A stretch of 64,000 nucleotides of DNA from Brevundimonas subvibrioides (GCF_027271155.1 NZ_CP114542.1:372001-436000), one strand, 5' to 3'; numbered from the stretch's first letter, positions 27,051 through 37,756 are shown. Translations and numbers: made by a program. The notes: a model not told the origin generated them from the sequence alone.

Positions 27051-27070
27051 GCATGATCGAGCGATCATGC
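27051..27070. other. Palindrome upstream of the small lipoprotein gene
   Basis: GCATGATC-GAGC-GATCATGC, an 8-bp perfect inverted repeat with a 4-base loop, ending 15 bp before the ATG and immediately before the ribosome-binding site. It could be an operator or a leader hairpin that masks translation. Confidence 0.4.
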
Positions 27071-27085
27071 CAGGAGATTGATCCC

Positions 27086-27322
27086 ATGACCCGGTCTGCG
27101 CAGAAAATTGGTCTCGCCCTCTCCCTGACCCTGGCGGCCTCGGCCTGTGCCAGTGCGGACGGACACCCCAACCGGTACGATAGCGATCTCGCCCGGCTGG
27201 AGGCTGACTGCAGGGCGCGCGGCGGCATCCTGACACCGAGCGAGTTCGGCGGTCAGACCGGCCGTCCGCAGACGGACTACGTCTGCAAGATCATTGACGC
27301 CGGCACACGGCTGCGGAACTGA
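27086..27322 (+). CDS. Small putative lipoprotein, unknown function
   Basis: A 78-residue protein whose signal peptide ends LAASAC, a weak lipobox (Cys18). The mature part has two more cysteines (DCRARGG, YVCKIID) that could pair. CAGGAG nine bases upstream of the ATG at 27086 decides the start; the frame is open much further but the upstream translation is not gene-like. No family is recognised. It is divergent from the DUF2141 gene. Confidence 0.65.
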   Translation: MTRSAQKIGLALSLTLAASACASADGHPNRYDSDLARLEADCRARGGILTPSEFGGQTGRPQTDYVCKIIDAGTRLRN

Positions 27323-27394
27323 ACGTCGGACCGGCCTCCTGTTTGACCGCGTTGCCGCACCGGTTCAGAACCCGCCTGTCCAGCGGGAGGATGC

Positions 27395-28714
27395 GTGACC
27401 AAACCCATCGACAGCGTGGCCATTGTCGGTGGGGGCTTTTCCGGTGCCATGCTGGCGGCCCGGCTTGCCGAGCGTGGAACGGCCTCGACCCTGATCAACC
27501 GCACAGCCGATTTCGGACTGGGCGTCGCCTATTCGACCCCCTTCGACGGCCACCTGTTGAACGTGCGGTCGGGACGGATGAGCGCCATCGCCGACCGACC
27601 GGACGATTTCGTCGTCTGGCTGAAGGCGACCCACCCCGCGCTGGCCGATCCGGACGGATTCGCGCCGCGCCGGATTTACGGCCTCTATGTTCAGGCGCGA
27701 CTGGCGGCGGTCGAGGCCGCCCATCCTGACCTGATCCGACGCCTCGTCGGTCAGGTGATTGCGGTGGAGACGGCCGGCGTGCGCCTGGGGGACGGATCTC
27801 TCATCCCGGCTCGTGCCGTGGTGCTGGCGACGGGCAATCCCGCGCCCCGCACGGCCGGGTCCGGCTCTTCCCGGCGCATCCTCTCTGACCCATGGGCCCC
27901 GGCCGCGCTGGAGCGGATCGACGTCGACGACGATGTCATCATCGTCGGAACAGGTCTGACGATGGTCGACATGCTGCTGATGCTGGAAGGGCGCGGCTGG
28001 CACGGCCGGGCCATGGCGCTGTCCCGACGCGGCCTGATGCCCCGGGCGCACGGGGAGCGTCCCGACCCGCCGCTCCAGCCGACACGGACCCTGCTGACCG
28101 CGCCCCTGTCGGAACGCCTGAAGGCCGCCCGCGCCCTCGCTCGCGATCACGGCTGGCGCGAACTGATGGAGGGTCTGCGTCCCATCACCGCCGATCTGTG
28201 GGTTCTGGCCGACGTCGCGACCCGCCGACGCATCGTTCGACACCTGCGTCCCTTCTGGGACGTGCATCGCCATCGGCTGGCGACCGTGATCGGCCAGGCT
28301 ATGGAGCGGATGCGGTCCGAAGGCCGGCTTTCGCTCTTCACCGGCCGGGTTCACGCGATCACCGCAGACGATCAGGGCGTCCGGCTGGAGTGGCGCCACC
28401 GGCGCGGCGAGGCTGCCCCGCTCAGCGCATCCTGGCTGATTGACTGCACCGGCCCCGGTCACGCCGCCGACGCTGATCCCTTGACGGCCCCGCTGATCGC
28501 CAGCGGACGGGCGCGACTGGATCCGTTACGGCTGGGCCTCGACCTCGATCCGCTCGGCCGTGTGCTTGATCGTGAAGGCCAGCCTGATCCTTCCCTGTTC
28601 GTGCTCGGCCCGCCCGCGCGCGCCGCCTTCTGGGAGACGATCGCTGTGCCGGATATCCGAAAGCGGATCGATCAGGTGACGGGCGCGCTGATATCCCAGA
28701 GTCTGATCGGCTGA
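27395..28714 (+). CDS. FAD/NAD(P)-binding protein (YdhS/COG4529-like)
   Basis: A 439-residue flavoprotein with the dinucleotide-binding motif VGGGFSGAMLAARL at the N-terminus, the family stretch GVAYSTPFDGHLLNVRSGRMS, and a second glycine-rich segment (IIVGTGLTMVDMLL). These match the COG4529 group of FAD-dependent proteins of unknown reaction. The start is a GTG preceded by GGGAGG. It is convergent with the second LytTR gene, 36 bp apart. The substrate cannot be inferred. Confidence 0.82.
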   Translation: MTKPIDSVAIVGGGFSGAMLAARLAERGTASTLINRTADFGLGVAYSTPFDGHLLNVRSGRMSAIADRPDDFVVWLKATHPALADPDGFAPRRIYGLYVQARLAAVEAAHPDLIRRLVGQVIAVETAGVRLGDGSLIPARAVVLATGNPAPRTAGSGSSRRILSDPWAPAALERIDVDDDVIIVGTGLTMVDMLLMLEGRGWHGRAMALSRRGLMPRAHGERPDPPLQPTRTLLTAPLSERLKAARALARDHGWRELMEGLRPITADLWVLADVATRRRIVRHLRPFWDVHRHRLATVIGQAMERMRSEGRLSLFTGRVHAITADDQGVRLEWRHRRGEAAPLSASWLIDCTGPGHAADADPLTAPLIASGRARLDPLRLGLDLDPLGRVLDREGQPDPSLFVLGPPARAAFWETIAVPDIRKRIDQVTGALISQSLIG

Positions 28715-28750
28715 AGCGGACACGCTTCGCCATTACGCCAATGCCGTGAC

Positions 28751-29665
28751 TCAGCCTCCGATCATGCCCGGGCGCCCAAGGCGCTTCAGAATCTGCTCGC
28801 GGTAGGACCGGCTGACAATGACGTCCGCGCCGCTGATCATCGTCAGCCGCCAGGCGCCGTCCGCCAGCGGAAGGACCTCTCTGGCCCTTGCCAGATTGAC
28901 GATGGTCGACCGGTGACAGCGGGCGAAGACGTTGGGATCCAGCCGCTCCTCGAGCGCGCTCAGGGTTTCACGGATCAAGCCTTCCCGATCCGACCAGTGC
29001 ACAACCACATAGTTGGCCGCAGAGGCGAAGCGCTCGACGTCGTTTGGGTCGAGCGTGAAGCGCCGCCGCCCAACGGCAACGAGCAACCGCACCGGCTCTG
29101 GCCCCGTGCCTGCTTTCGACGCGACCTTCGCGGCCGCGAGCGCGGACCGAAGATGTTCGATCTCTCGGCGCGCCCTGAATGAGCGGTCACGATGCGTGGC
29201 CGCCAGACCGACAAGCGTGACGGCGGTCGACAGAAGCAGGGCGACCGGCGCATGAGCGATCGCGCGGGCGCCCCAGTCATCGAAGGCCAGTGACCGGTCT
29301 GCAAACTGCAAGCCGACCGCTGATGACCAGAGGGAGCCGCTGGCTGCCGCCAGCAGGGTCGACACGGACAAGGCCAGAAGGCCCCTCGGCCCGGGCCCGA
29401 GGGTGCGCAGGATGAACCAGACGAGCAAACCGGTCGGCAGCCAGACGAAAAAGGATGCGCCGCTCCAGAGCAGCGACCGGATCAGGCCCACCGGATCGTC
29501 GGATGGCGGGTCCTGGCGAATGAACCACGCCGCCGACACGATCGTCGCGAAATAGGCGTAGATCACAAACCCCAACGTCCAGACCCGCGTCGGAACAGAT
29601 GCAAGCCTGTTCGTCAGGCCCTGGAAGCAGGAGCCCGATGCTTGACGACGAGGGTGATGATCCAT
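28751..29665 (-). CDS. Membrane-anchored LytTR-family DNA-binding regulator
   Basis: A 304-residue regulator with four transmembrane helices (first near VWTLGFVIYAYFATIVSA), a short charged helix (RREIEHLRSALAAAK), and a C-terminal LytTR domain (LDPNDVERFASAANYVVVHW ... FARCHRSTIVNLA). It overlaps the end of the upstream DUF2306 gene by 52 bp when started at 29665; an ATG at 29713 overlaps more. Such tight coupling suggests the two membrane proteins act together. It is built like the protein at 23988. Confidence 0.8.
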   Translation of the reverse strand: MDHHPRRQASGSCFQGLTNRLASVPTRVWTLGFVIYAYFATIVSAAWFIRQDPPSDDPVGLIRSLLWSGASFFVWLPTGLLVWFILRTLGPGPRGLLALSVSTLLAAASGSLWSSAVGLQFADRSLAFDDWGARAIAHAPVALLLSTAVTLVGLAATHRDRSFRARREIEHLRSALAAAKVASKAGTGPEPVRLLVAVGRRRFTLDPNDVERFASAANYVVVHWSDREGLIRETLSALEERLDPNVFARCHRSTIVNLARAREVLPLADGAWRLTMISGADVIVSRSYREQILKRLGRPGMIGG

Positions 29666-30288
29666 GCGATCGCCAGGGGTTGAAATACGAGGGTCGGCCA
29701 GAGCTGACTCCATGGCGGCGCAAGGGCAGTCAGAAAATTCCCGGAGAAGGCGCTCAGCACCGCGCCGTAGGCGCTGAGCATCTTGGCCAGATGCTCATAC
29801 AGCCACAGGTTCGTCGAGAATGGCCAGTCTGTCGGGCGCAGGAAGCGCCAGAGATCCCAACCGCCATAGGCCAGAGCGGCGTAAACCAGAGCCCACGAGA
29901 CGGCCGGTGGTCCATCCGCATGTCCCCTCAGGAGCCGGACGAGGACCGAGAGTCCAATCAGAAGCACACCGGCGGTGACGAGCCAGTCCAGCCATCCGGC
30001 GCGATCTTCCGGGCGAAGGTCCGGGCGCTTGCGGCCGAGAACCCGCAGGCCCGAGAACAGGGTGATCGTCGCGGTGGCTGAAAGGGCGGCGAAGTAGGTC
30101 CGAAAGTGCAGGGCGGTCATGACCCATGCGCAGGCAAGCAGCGCCGCCATGAAAAAAGCAAAGAGCTTGCCGCCCAGACGATGAAGGCGACTACCCTTTC
30201 GGGTCAGCAGCGGAAGCAATCCCACCGCCACAGCGACCAGTCCGGTCCCGATATGAATGAACAGAGTTGTCTTGAAGAGCTCGGTCAT
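29614..30288 (-). CDS. DUF2306 family membrane protein
   Basis: A 224-residue protein with about six transmembrane helices and the DUF2306 histidine pattern (LFIHIGTGLVAVAVG, SRLHRLGGKLFAFFM, ALHFRTYFAAL). It is translated just before, and overlaps, a membrane LytTR regulator gene. By analogy with LytTR regulatory systems, in which a membrane protein restrains a LytTR activator, it may be the sensor or inhibitor; that is inference. Confidence 0.78.
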   Translation of the reverse strand: MTELFKTTLFIHIGTGLVAVAVGLLPLLTRKGSRLHRLGGKLFAFFMAALLACAWVMTALHFRTYFAALSATATITLFSGLRVLGRKRPDLRPEDRAGWLDWLVTAGVLLIGLSVLVRLLRGHADGPPAVSWALVYAALAYGGWDLWRFLRPTDWPFSTNLWLYEHLAKMLSAYGAVLSAFSGNFLTALAPPWSQLWPTLVFQPLAIAWIITLVVKHRAPASRA

Positions 30289-30319
30289 GAACCGGTTGAT
30301 CCCCGATTTCGGCTCGGGG

Positions 30320-30358
30320 CGTCACGCACAAGGGGACGAAGTCCAGCCTCGCGTGACG
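30320..30358 (-). promoter_or_regulatory. Inverted repeat upstream of the DUF2306-LytTR pair
   Basis: CGTCACGC and GCGTGACG, a perfect 8-bp inverted repeat with a 23-base spacer, 32-70 bp upstream of the DUF2306 start. The position suits a regulator binding site; LytTR proteins, however, usually bind direct repeats. Confidence 0.3.
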
Positions 30359-30371
30359 AGTTGCAGCCAGG

Positions 30372-31721
30372 CTATCCCGCCGCCTTCACCGCCGCTGCCA
30401 CGTCGGCGACCACGCGCCGGACCAAGGCCCCGTCGTCGCCCTCGGCCATCACGCGAATCAGTTTTTCGGTGCCCGACGGCCGGACCAGCAGCCGTCCGAC
30501 CCCGGTCAGGGCCGCCTCGCCCTCGGCGATCGCCGCCTTCACGCCTGCGGTCTCGAGTGGCTTGCCCCCCGTGAAACGCACATTCTGAAGCAGCTGGGGC
30601 ACCGGCTCGAACTGGCGGGCCAGTTCGCTCATCGGCTTGCCGCTCTCGACCAGCACGGCCAGGACCTGCAGCGCCGCCATCAGCCCGTCACCGGTCGTGG
30701 CATGGTCGTGCAGGATCAGATGGCCGGACTGCTCGCCGCCCAGGTTGAACCCGCCCGCCCGCATCCGTTCCATCACATAGCGGTCGCCCACGCTGGTGCG
30801 TTCCAGTGTCAGGCCATCGGCCTTCAGCGCGCGCTCCAGACCCAGGTTGGACATGACGGTCGCCACAACGCCGCCGCCTTTCAGAACGCCGCGCCGCGCC
30901 CAGTCGCGGCCGATCAGGGCCATGATCTGGTCCCCGTCCACCACCTTGCCGTTCTCGTCGCAGATGATCAGCCGGTCGGCGTCACCGTCCAGCGCGATGC
31001 CGATGTCGGCGCGGTACTGTTTGACCGCCGCCGCCAGGGTCTCGGGGTGGGTCGAGCCGCACTCCGCATTGATGTTGGTCCCGTTGGGCGACACGCCGAC
31101 GGCGCAGACCTCGGCCCCGAGTTCGAACAGGGTCGTGGGCGCGACACGGTATCCGGCCCCATTGGCGCAATCGACGGCGATGCGCAGGCCCGACAGCGAC
31201 AGGTGGCGGGGAAAGGCGGCCTTGGCGATCTCGATATAGCGCGGCGGGGCGTCGTCGATCCGCTTGACCCGACCCAGTCGACTGGACGGTGCCAGGCCTT
31301 CGTCCAGACCGGCATCCATCATCGCCTCGATCTTCAGCTCGATCTCGTCCGACAGCTTGTAGCCGTCCGGGCCGAACAGCTTGATTCCGTTGTCGGCGTA
31401 ATCGTTGTGCGAGGCAGAGATCATGACGCCCAGATCGGCCCGCATCGACCGGGTCATCATGGCCACGCCCGGCGTCGGTATGGGGCCGAAGGTCCGTACA
31501 TCCATCCCGACCGAGGCGAATCCGGCGACCAGGGCGGGCTCGATCATATAGCCGGACAGACGCGTGTCCTTGCCGATCACGACCAGATGCCGACGGTCGT
31601 CGCCCGACATGAACAGCTTGCCCGCCGCCAGGCCGACGCGCAGCGCGATCTCGGCCGTCATCGGGCTGGTGTTGGCGCGCCCGCGAATGCCGTCGGTGCC
31701 GAAATATTTGCGCTCGCCCAT
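30372..31721 (-). CDS. glmM: Phosphoglucosamine mutase
   Basis: GlmM converts glucosamine-6-phosphate to glucosamine-1-phosphate on the way to UDP-GlcNAc. The 449-residue protein has the phosphoserine loop [13 protein letters not shown] (Ser104), the metal-binding DGDADR segment, and the sugar-binding GGEQSGH; the C-terminal phosphate loop RPSGTE is also present. It is divergent from glmS, which makes its substrate, across a 119-bp region. Confidence 0.97.
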   Translation of the reverse strand: MGERKYFGTDGIRGRANTSPMTAEIALRVGLAAGKLFMSGDDRRHLVVIGKDTRLSGYMIEPALVAGFASVGMDVRTFGPIPTPGVAMMTRSMRADLGVMISASHNDYADNGIKLFGPDGYKLSDEIELKIEAMMDAGLDEGLAPSSRLGRVKRIDDAPPRYIEIAKAAFPRHLSLSGLRIAVDCANGAGYRVAPTTLFELGAEVCAVGVSPNGTNINAECGSTHPETLAAAVKQYRADIGIALDGDADRLIICDENGKVVDGDQIMALIGRDWARRGVLKGGGVVATVMSNLGLERALKADGLTLERTSVGDRYVMERMRAGGFNLGGEQSGHLILHDHATTGDGLMAALQVLAVLVESGKPMSELARQFEPVPQLLQNVRFTGGKPLETAGVKAAIAEGEAALTGVGRLLVRPSGTEKLIRVMAEGDDGALVRRVVADVAAAVKAAG

Positions 31722-31763
31722 CGTCAGCTCCCGGCCGAAATCATCCGAAACGCCTTTTTAGGT

Positions 31764-31816
31764 GATGACGTCCCAAGCCCGTCCTAGAGCAGGATATCGA
31801 CGCCGTCATCCTTGGG
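31764..31816 (+). promoter_or_regulatory. Possible pseudoknot in the glmS leader
   Basis: Four blocks in the order A-B-A'-B': GATGACG (31764-31770), CCCAAG (31772-31777), CGTCATC (31804-31810) and CTTGGG (31811-31816). A pairs perfectly with A', and B with B', which would give an H-type pseudoknot with a small internal hairpin TCCT-AGAGC-AGGA. It ends 24 bases before the glmS ATG. The complementarity is seen; a regulatory role is untested inference and chance is possible. Confidence 0.35.
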
Positions 31817-31840
31817 CGGGGCGGACCACGGAGACCCCCT

Positions 31841-33670
<1,830 letters not shown>

Positions 33671-33738
33671 CCCCAAACGGGGAGGAGACGAACGCGCGCG
33701 ACATGCGTTAGGCTGCCCTGTGCCGTCAGGGGAGTCCC

Positions 33739-34635
33739 ATGAGTTCATCGTCGTCCCGCGTCCGCAAGGCCGTCCTGCCCGTCGCCGGTCTGGGCACCCG
33801 CGTCCTGCCCGCCGCCAAGACGACGCCCAAGAACATGCTGAATGTGTTCGACCGGCCGATCCTGTCGCACATCGTCGAGGAAGCGCGCGCCTCCGGCATC
33901 GAGCACATCATCTTCGTCGTCGGGCGCGGCCAGGGTTCGATCGAGGACTATTTCGACCATGCCTACGAGATGGAGGCGATCCTGAAGGCCAAGGGCAAGG
34001 CCGACATCCTGGCCCAGGTGGTCGCCGACCTGCCGAAGCCCGGAGAGATGAGCTTCGTGCGCCAGATGGCCCCCCTCGGTCTCGGCCACGCCGTCTTCTG
34101 TGCCCGGGACCTGATCGGCGACGAGCCGTTCGCGGTCATGCTGCCCGACATGCTGATGATGGCCGACACGCCCGCCCTCAAACAGGCCATCGACGCCCAT
34201 GAGACGACCGGCGGCAATGTCGTCGTCGTCGAGCAGGCCCCCGAAGGCGAGACCCACAAATACGGCATCGTGGCGCTGGACGGTCAGCAGGGCCGCCTGA
34301 ATCGCATGACCGGCATGGTCGAGAAGCCGCCGCTCGGCACCGAGCCGTCGAACCTGTTCATCTCGGGTCGCTACGTCCTGACGCCCGACATCTTCCCGCT
34401 GCTGGCCGACCAGCAGACAGGGGCTGGCGGCGAAATCCAGCTGACCGACGCCATGGCGCGGCTGATGAAGGTCAGGGATTTCCACGCCCTGGAGTATGAG
34501 GGCGCGACCTATGATTGCGGCGATCCCGTCGGACTGCTGCGGGCGAACGTCGCCTATGGCCTGAAGCATGGCTCGCTCGGCGAGGCCGCGCGGGCAGCGG
34601 TGGCGTCGCTGCTGCAGGGTTCCGCCTCCCCGTAA
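33739..34635 (+). CDS. galU: UTP-glucose-1-phosphate uridylyltransferase
   Basis: GalU makes UDP-glucose. The 298-residue nucleotidyltransferase has the N-terminal motif VLPVAGLGTRVLPAAKTTPK, the EKPP motif and LTPDIF, all typical. It lies 83 bp before the SqdB-like gene in the same direction, so its product can feed UDP-sulfoquinovose synthesis as well as other glucosides. Confidence 0.96.
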   Translation: MSSSSSRVRKAVLPVAGLGTRVLPAAKTTPKNMLNVFDRPILSHIVEEARASGIEHIIFVVGRGQGSIEDYFDHAYEMEAILKAKGKADILAQVVADLPKPGEMSFVRQMAPLGLGHAVFCARDLIGDEPFAVMLPDMLMMADTPALKQAIDAHETTGGNVVVVEQAPEGETHKYGIVALDGQQGRLNRMTGMVEKPPLGTEPSNLFISGRYVLTPDIFPLLADQQTGAGGEIQLTDAMARLMKVRDFHALEYEGATYDCGDPVGLLRANVAYGLKHGSLGEAARAAVASLLQGSASP

Positions 34636-34718
34636 AGGGCCGGGAGAGACAGTCGCGCTTTGCCAGCCCCTGCGCATCGGCTACGCATAGCCCAACGAAC
34701 ACAAGGGGAAGCGGGCGG

Positions 34719-35975
34719 ATGAAGGTTCTGGTTCTGGGCGGGGATGGATTCTGCGGCTGGCCGACGGCGCTGCATCTGTCGGCGCGGGGCTGGGACGTGG
34801 TCATCGTCGACAACCTGAGCCGCCGCGACATCGACGTGGAACTGGGGGTCCAGTCCCTGACCCCGATCGGCACGATCCAGGACCGGATCACCGCGTGGAA
34901 AGAGGTTTCCGGCCGCGAGATCGGGTTCGCGAACCTGACCGTCGGCAAGGATTTCGACGGCCTTGTGTCCCTGATTCGTGCCGAGAAGCCCGACAGCGTC
35001 GTCCATTTCGCCGAGCAGCGCGCCGCCCCCTATTCGATGAAGTCGGCGCGTCACAAGCTCTACACCGTCGACAACAATATCAACGCCACCAACCACCTGC
35101 TGGCCGCTATCGTCGAGAGCGGGCTGGACGTGCATCTGGCGCATCTCGGGACCATGGGGGTCTATGGCTATACGACCGCCGGCCTGCGCATTCCCGAGGG
35201 CTATCTGACCGTCACCGTCCAGACGGATTTCGGCCCGACCGAGCAGGAGATCCTGTTCCCGCCCAATCCGGGCAGCATCTATCACATGACCAAGACCCAG
35301 GACGCCCTGCTGTTCCAGTTCTACGCTAGGAACGACGCCCTGCGGATCACCGACCTTCATCAGGGCATCGTCTGGGGGGCGCAGACCGAAGAGACCCGGC
35401 TGGACGAGCGGCTGATCAACCGGTTCGACTATGACGGCGACTACGGCACCGTCCTGAACCGGTTCCTGATGCAGGGGGCGCTCGGCTATCCGCTGACGGT
35501 CCACGGCACGGGGGGCCAGACGCGGGCCTTCATCCACATTCAGGACACGGTGCGCTGCGTCGAGCTGGCGCTGAACAACCCGCCGAAGTCGGGCGAACGG
35601 GTCAAGATTCTGAACCAGATGACCGAGAGCCGCCGCGTGCGCGACCTGGCCGTCCTGGTCGCCGACATGACCGGGGCCGAGATCCACAACGTCGCCAATC
35701 CCCGTCAGGAGGCCGACGAGAACGAGCTGGTGGTGGCCAACGACCAGTTCCGCGACCTGGGCCTGAAGCCCATCACCCTGGCCGAGGGGCTGATGGCGGA
35801 TGTGACCGACATCGCCCGCCGCTATGCCGACCGGGCCGACCGTTCGAAGATTCCCTGCGTCTCCGCCTGGAACGGCGCACGGGCCGAAGCGATCAGGGCA
35901 GTGCCCGCCGATCCCGGCGCGGCAGCGAAGGCCGCGTTCCGGCCTGACCCCATCCGGACCCGGGTCGTCGGCTGA
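34719..35975 (+). CDS. sqdB: UDP-sulfoquinovose synthase-like SDR enzyme
   Basis: A 418-residue extended SDR closely patterned on plant SQD1/bacterial SqdB, which adds sulfite to UDP-glucose to form UDP-sulfoquinovose. Matching segments are GGDGFCGWPTALHLS, DNLSRRDIDVELG, VHFAEQRAAPYSM, the LGTMGVYGY threonine, YHMTK (Tyr-x3-Lys), TDLHQGIVWG and GTVLNRF. The ATG at 34719 follows AAGGGGAAG. Brevundimonas makes sulfoquinovosyl lipids, and galU directly precedes it. The glycosyltransferase step (SqdD/SqdX) is not in the window. Confidence 0.85.
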   Translation: MKVLVLGGDGFCGWPTALHLSARGWDVVIVDNLSRRDIDVELGVQSLTPIGTIQDRITAWKEVSGREIGFANLTVGKDFDGLVSLIRAEKPDSVVHFAEQRAAPYSMKSARHKLYTVDNNINATNHLLAAIVESGLDVHLAHLGTMGVYGYTTAGLRIPEGYLTVTVQTDFGPTEQEILFPPNPGSIYHMTKTQDALLFQFYARNDALRITDLHQGIVWGAQTEETRLDERLINRFDYDGDYGTVLNRFLMQGALGYPLTVHGTGGQTRAFIHIQDTVRCVELALNNPPKSGERVKILNQMTESRRVRDLAVLVADMTGAEIHNVANPRQEADENELVVANDQFRDLGLKPITLAEGLMADVTDIARRYADRADRSKIPCVSAWNGARAEAIRAVPADPGAAAKAAFRPDPIRTRVVG

Positions 35976-35983
35976 CCCGGTCC

Positions 35984-36871
35984 ATGACGACGCCGTCCCT
36001 GCTCATCTTCGGTGCGGGCTATCTCGGCGTCGCTGCCGCGCGCGAGGCCGGGCGGCGCGGGATGACGGCCCTTGCCACCTCGCGCGATGCCGACCGCCGC
36101 GCCGCGCTGGAAACGGGGGGCCTGCAGGCGGTCGATCCGCAGGACGGGGCGGCGATGCAGGCGGCCGTGGCGCAGGCGTCTGCCATCCTCATCACCGCGC
36201 CGCCGGATGGGCGCGGCTGTCCCGGCCTGCGGGCCCTGTCGCCCGCCCTCGGTGCCAGCGGGGCCTATCCGGACTGGATCGGCTATGTCTCGTCCACCGC
36301 CGTCTATGGCGACCGCGCGGGCGGCTGGGTGTTCGAGGACGACGCCCTGAATGCCGCCAGTCTGGAGGGTGCCCGCCGCGTCCGGGCCGAGGCCGACTGG
36401 CTGGACGCGGGGCGGGGCATGGGGCTGACGGTGCAGATCTTCCGCCTGCCGGGCATCTATGGGCCGGGACGTTCAGTGGTGGACCGGCTGCGCGACGGCT
36501 CTGCCCGGATCGTCAGAAAGCCCGGCCAGATCTTCAACCGGATCCATGTCGACGACGCCGTGGCGGGAATGTTCGCCTCCATCGCCCGCCCGCGCCCGGG
36601 GGCCGCCTACAATCTGTGTGACGACGAACCCTCGCCCGCCGACGAGGTCATGAGCTGGGCCGCCGAGCGCATGGGCCTGCCCGGTCCGCTCGAGGTCGAC
36701 TGGACCGATCCCTCGGTGTCGGACGCGATGCGGCGGTTTTACCTCGACAGCAAACGCATCTCGAACGCCCGGGCCAAGGCGGAACTGGGCTGGCGACCGC
36801 TGTATCCGACGTGGCGCGAGGGGCTGGAGGCTCAGCTCGCACCCACCGCGCCCCAGACCTTGGTGCGCTAG
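35984..36871 (+). CDS. NAD(P)-dependent epimerase/dehydratase (YeeZ-like)
   Basis: A 295-residue SDR-fold protein with glycine-rich motif FGAGYLGVAAARE, SSTAVYGDRAGGW and RLPGIYGPGRS, the pattern of the YeeZ-like (atypical SDR) group. The usual catalytic Tyr-x3-Lys is not obvious, as in that group. It starts 8 bp after the SqdB-like gene, so it is in the same operon. Its substrate is unknown, but co-transcription suggests a nucleotide sugar or cell-envelope role. Confidence 0.85.
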   Translation: MTTPSLLIFGAGYLGVAAAREAGRRGMTALATSRDADRRAALETGGLQAVDPQDGAAMQAAVAQASAILITAPPDGRGCPGLRALSPALGASGAYPDWIGYVSSTAVYGDRAGGWVFEDDALNAASLEGARRVRAEADWLDAGRGMGLTVQIFRLPGIYGPGRSVVDRLRDGSARIVRKPGQIFNRIHVDDAVAGMFASIARPRPGAAYNLCDDEPSPADEVMSWAAERMGLPGPLEVDWTDPSVSDAMRRFYLDSKRISNARAKAELGWRPLYPTWREGLEAQLAPTAPQTLVR

Positions 36872-37107
36872 GAGAGGCGACCGTACTTTTCGATCTGCGC
36901 GTCTACATGGTCGTAAAGGTCCGGATGCATCTTGTAGATGGACTCGGTAACTCGACCGATCTCCGCCACAGCCATTCCCATTTGCGACTTTAGCGTGCTG
37001 GCTTCGTCTTCAGGCGCGTGGGCTTCGACCATTGTCGCGACCTCCCCGAGTTCCCGGGAAGCCCGAAAACAGGCATTGAGGACGAGAACCGCAAATCCCT
37101 TATCCAT
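36868..37107 (-). CDS. Small protein of unknown function
   Basis: A 79-residue, largely helical, acidic protein with no recognised family; residues 25-60 are amphipathic helix-like (EAHAPEDEAST, AVAEIGRVTES). Its stop overlaps the stop of the YeeZ-like gene by 4 bp on the opposite strand. Codon use is normal for the region, and the reading frame is well closed, so it is probably a real gene. Confidence 0.6.
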   Translation of the reverse strand: MDKGFAVLVLNACFRASRELGEVATMVEAHAPEDEASTLKSQMGMAVAEIGRVTESIYKMHPDLYDHVDAQIEKYGRLS

Positions 37108-37123
37108 AGACCCTCATCCTGGC

Positions 37124-37756
37124 CTAGAACGGCAGCAGGTTCCGCTGCCGCGAATAGGCCATGGTCCCCACATTCGCACCCAGCCGCAGGCCGACGCCGG
37201 TGCGGACCGGAGCCAGGACGATGCCGTCGGCGCGCTGGTAGTTCACACCCACGCCGCCCACCAGATAGGCCGAGCCCTCGACCCCCGGATAGCGGCGGTA
37301 GATCGCGTCGGGTGCATAGAGGCCATAGACCAGGGTGAAGACCCGGGAGGCATTGCCGCCGATGTCCCAGCCGATCGAGATGCCCTGCCAGAACACCTCC
37401 TGGGAAGCGGACAGGTCCTTCATGTGCAGGGCGCCCCGGCCATAACGCAGGCCGACGCCGGCGGCCCCGGCCCCTTCCTCGCCCGCGATATAGGCGGTCG
37501 GGCGGTCGCCCTGATCGGCGAAGATCTTCTCGATGGCGGCCCCCATGGCCTCGGCCGCGATGCCCAGTTCGCGCGAGCCGGCCGCGACCAGTTCGTCGGC
37601 GGTATAGGCCGGAGCATTGGCGTCAGAGGCGATGGGGTACTGGGGCTCGGCCGGGGTATTGGCCTGGGGCGCGGTGGCGCAGGCGCCCAGTCCAAGGGGG
37701 AGCGCGGTCATGGCCGTCGCGGCGAAACCGGTCTGGATCAATTGGCGGCGGTGCAT
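37124..37756 (-). CDS. eipA: Envelope integrity protein EipA (DUF1134)
   Basis: A 210-residue DUF1134 protein. The C-terminal half (YGLYAPDAIYRRYPGVEGS, GVNYQRADGIVLAPVRTGVG, and SRQRNLLPF at the end) matches EipA, a periplasmic eight-stranded beta-barrel of Brucella needed for envelope stress resistance. The N-terminus has RRQLIQTG and LGAC (Cys26), so it may be Tat- or lipoprotein-targeted here. A CtrA-like box lies about 90 bp upstream; Brucella eipA is reported to be activated by CtrA. Confidence 0.88.
   Translation of the reverse strand: MHRRQLIQTGFAATAMTALPLGLGACATAPQANTPAEPQYPIASDANAPAYTADELVAAGSRELGIAAEAMGAAIEKIFADQGDRPTAYIAGEEGAGAAGVGLRYGRGALHMKDLSASQEVFWQGISIGWDIGGNASRVFTLVYGLYAPDAIYRRYPGVEGSAYLVGGVGVNYQRADGIVLAPVRTGVGLRLGANVGTMAYSRQRNLLPF

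Noticed and set aside
30320..30358. LytTR direct-repeat binding site
   Set aside because: The repeats are inverted and not the direct repeats LytTR proteins usually bind, so it is listed only as an inverted repeat.
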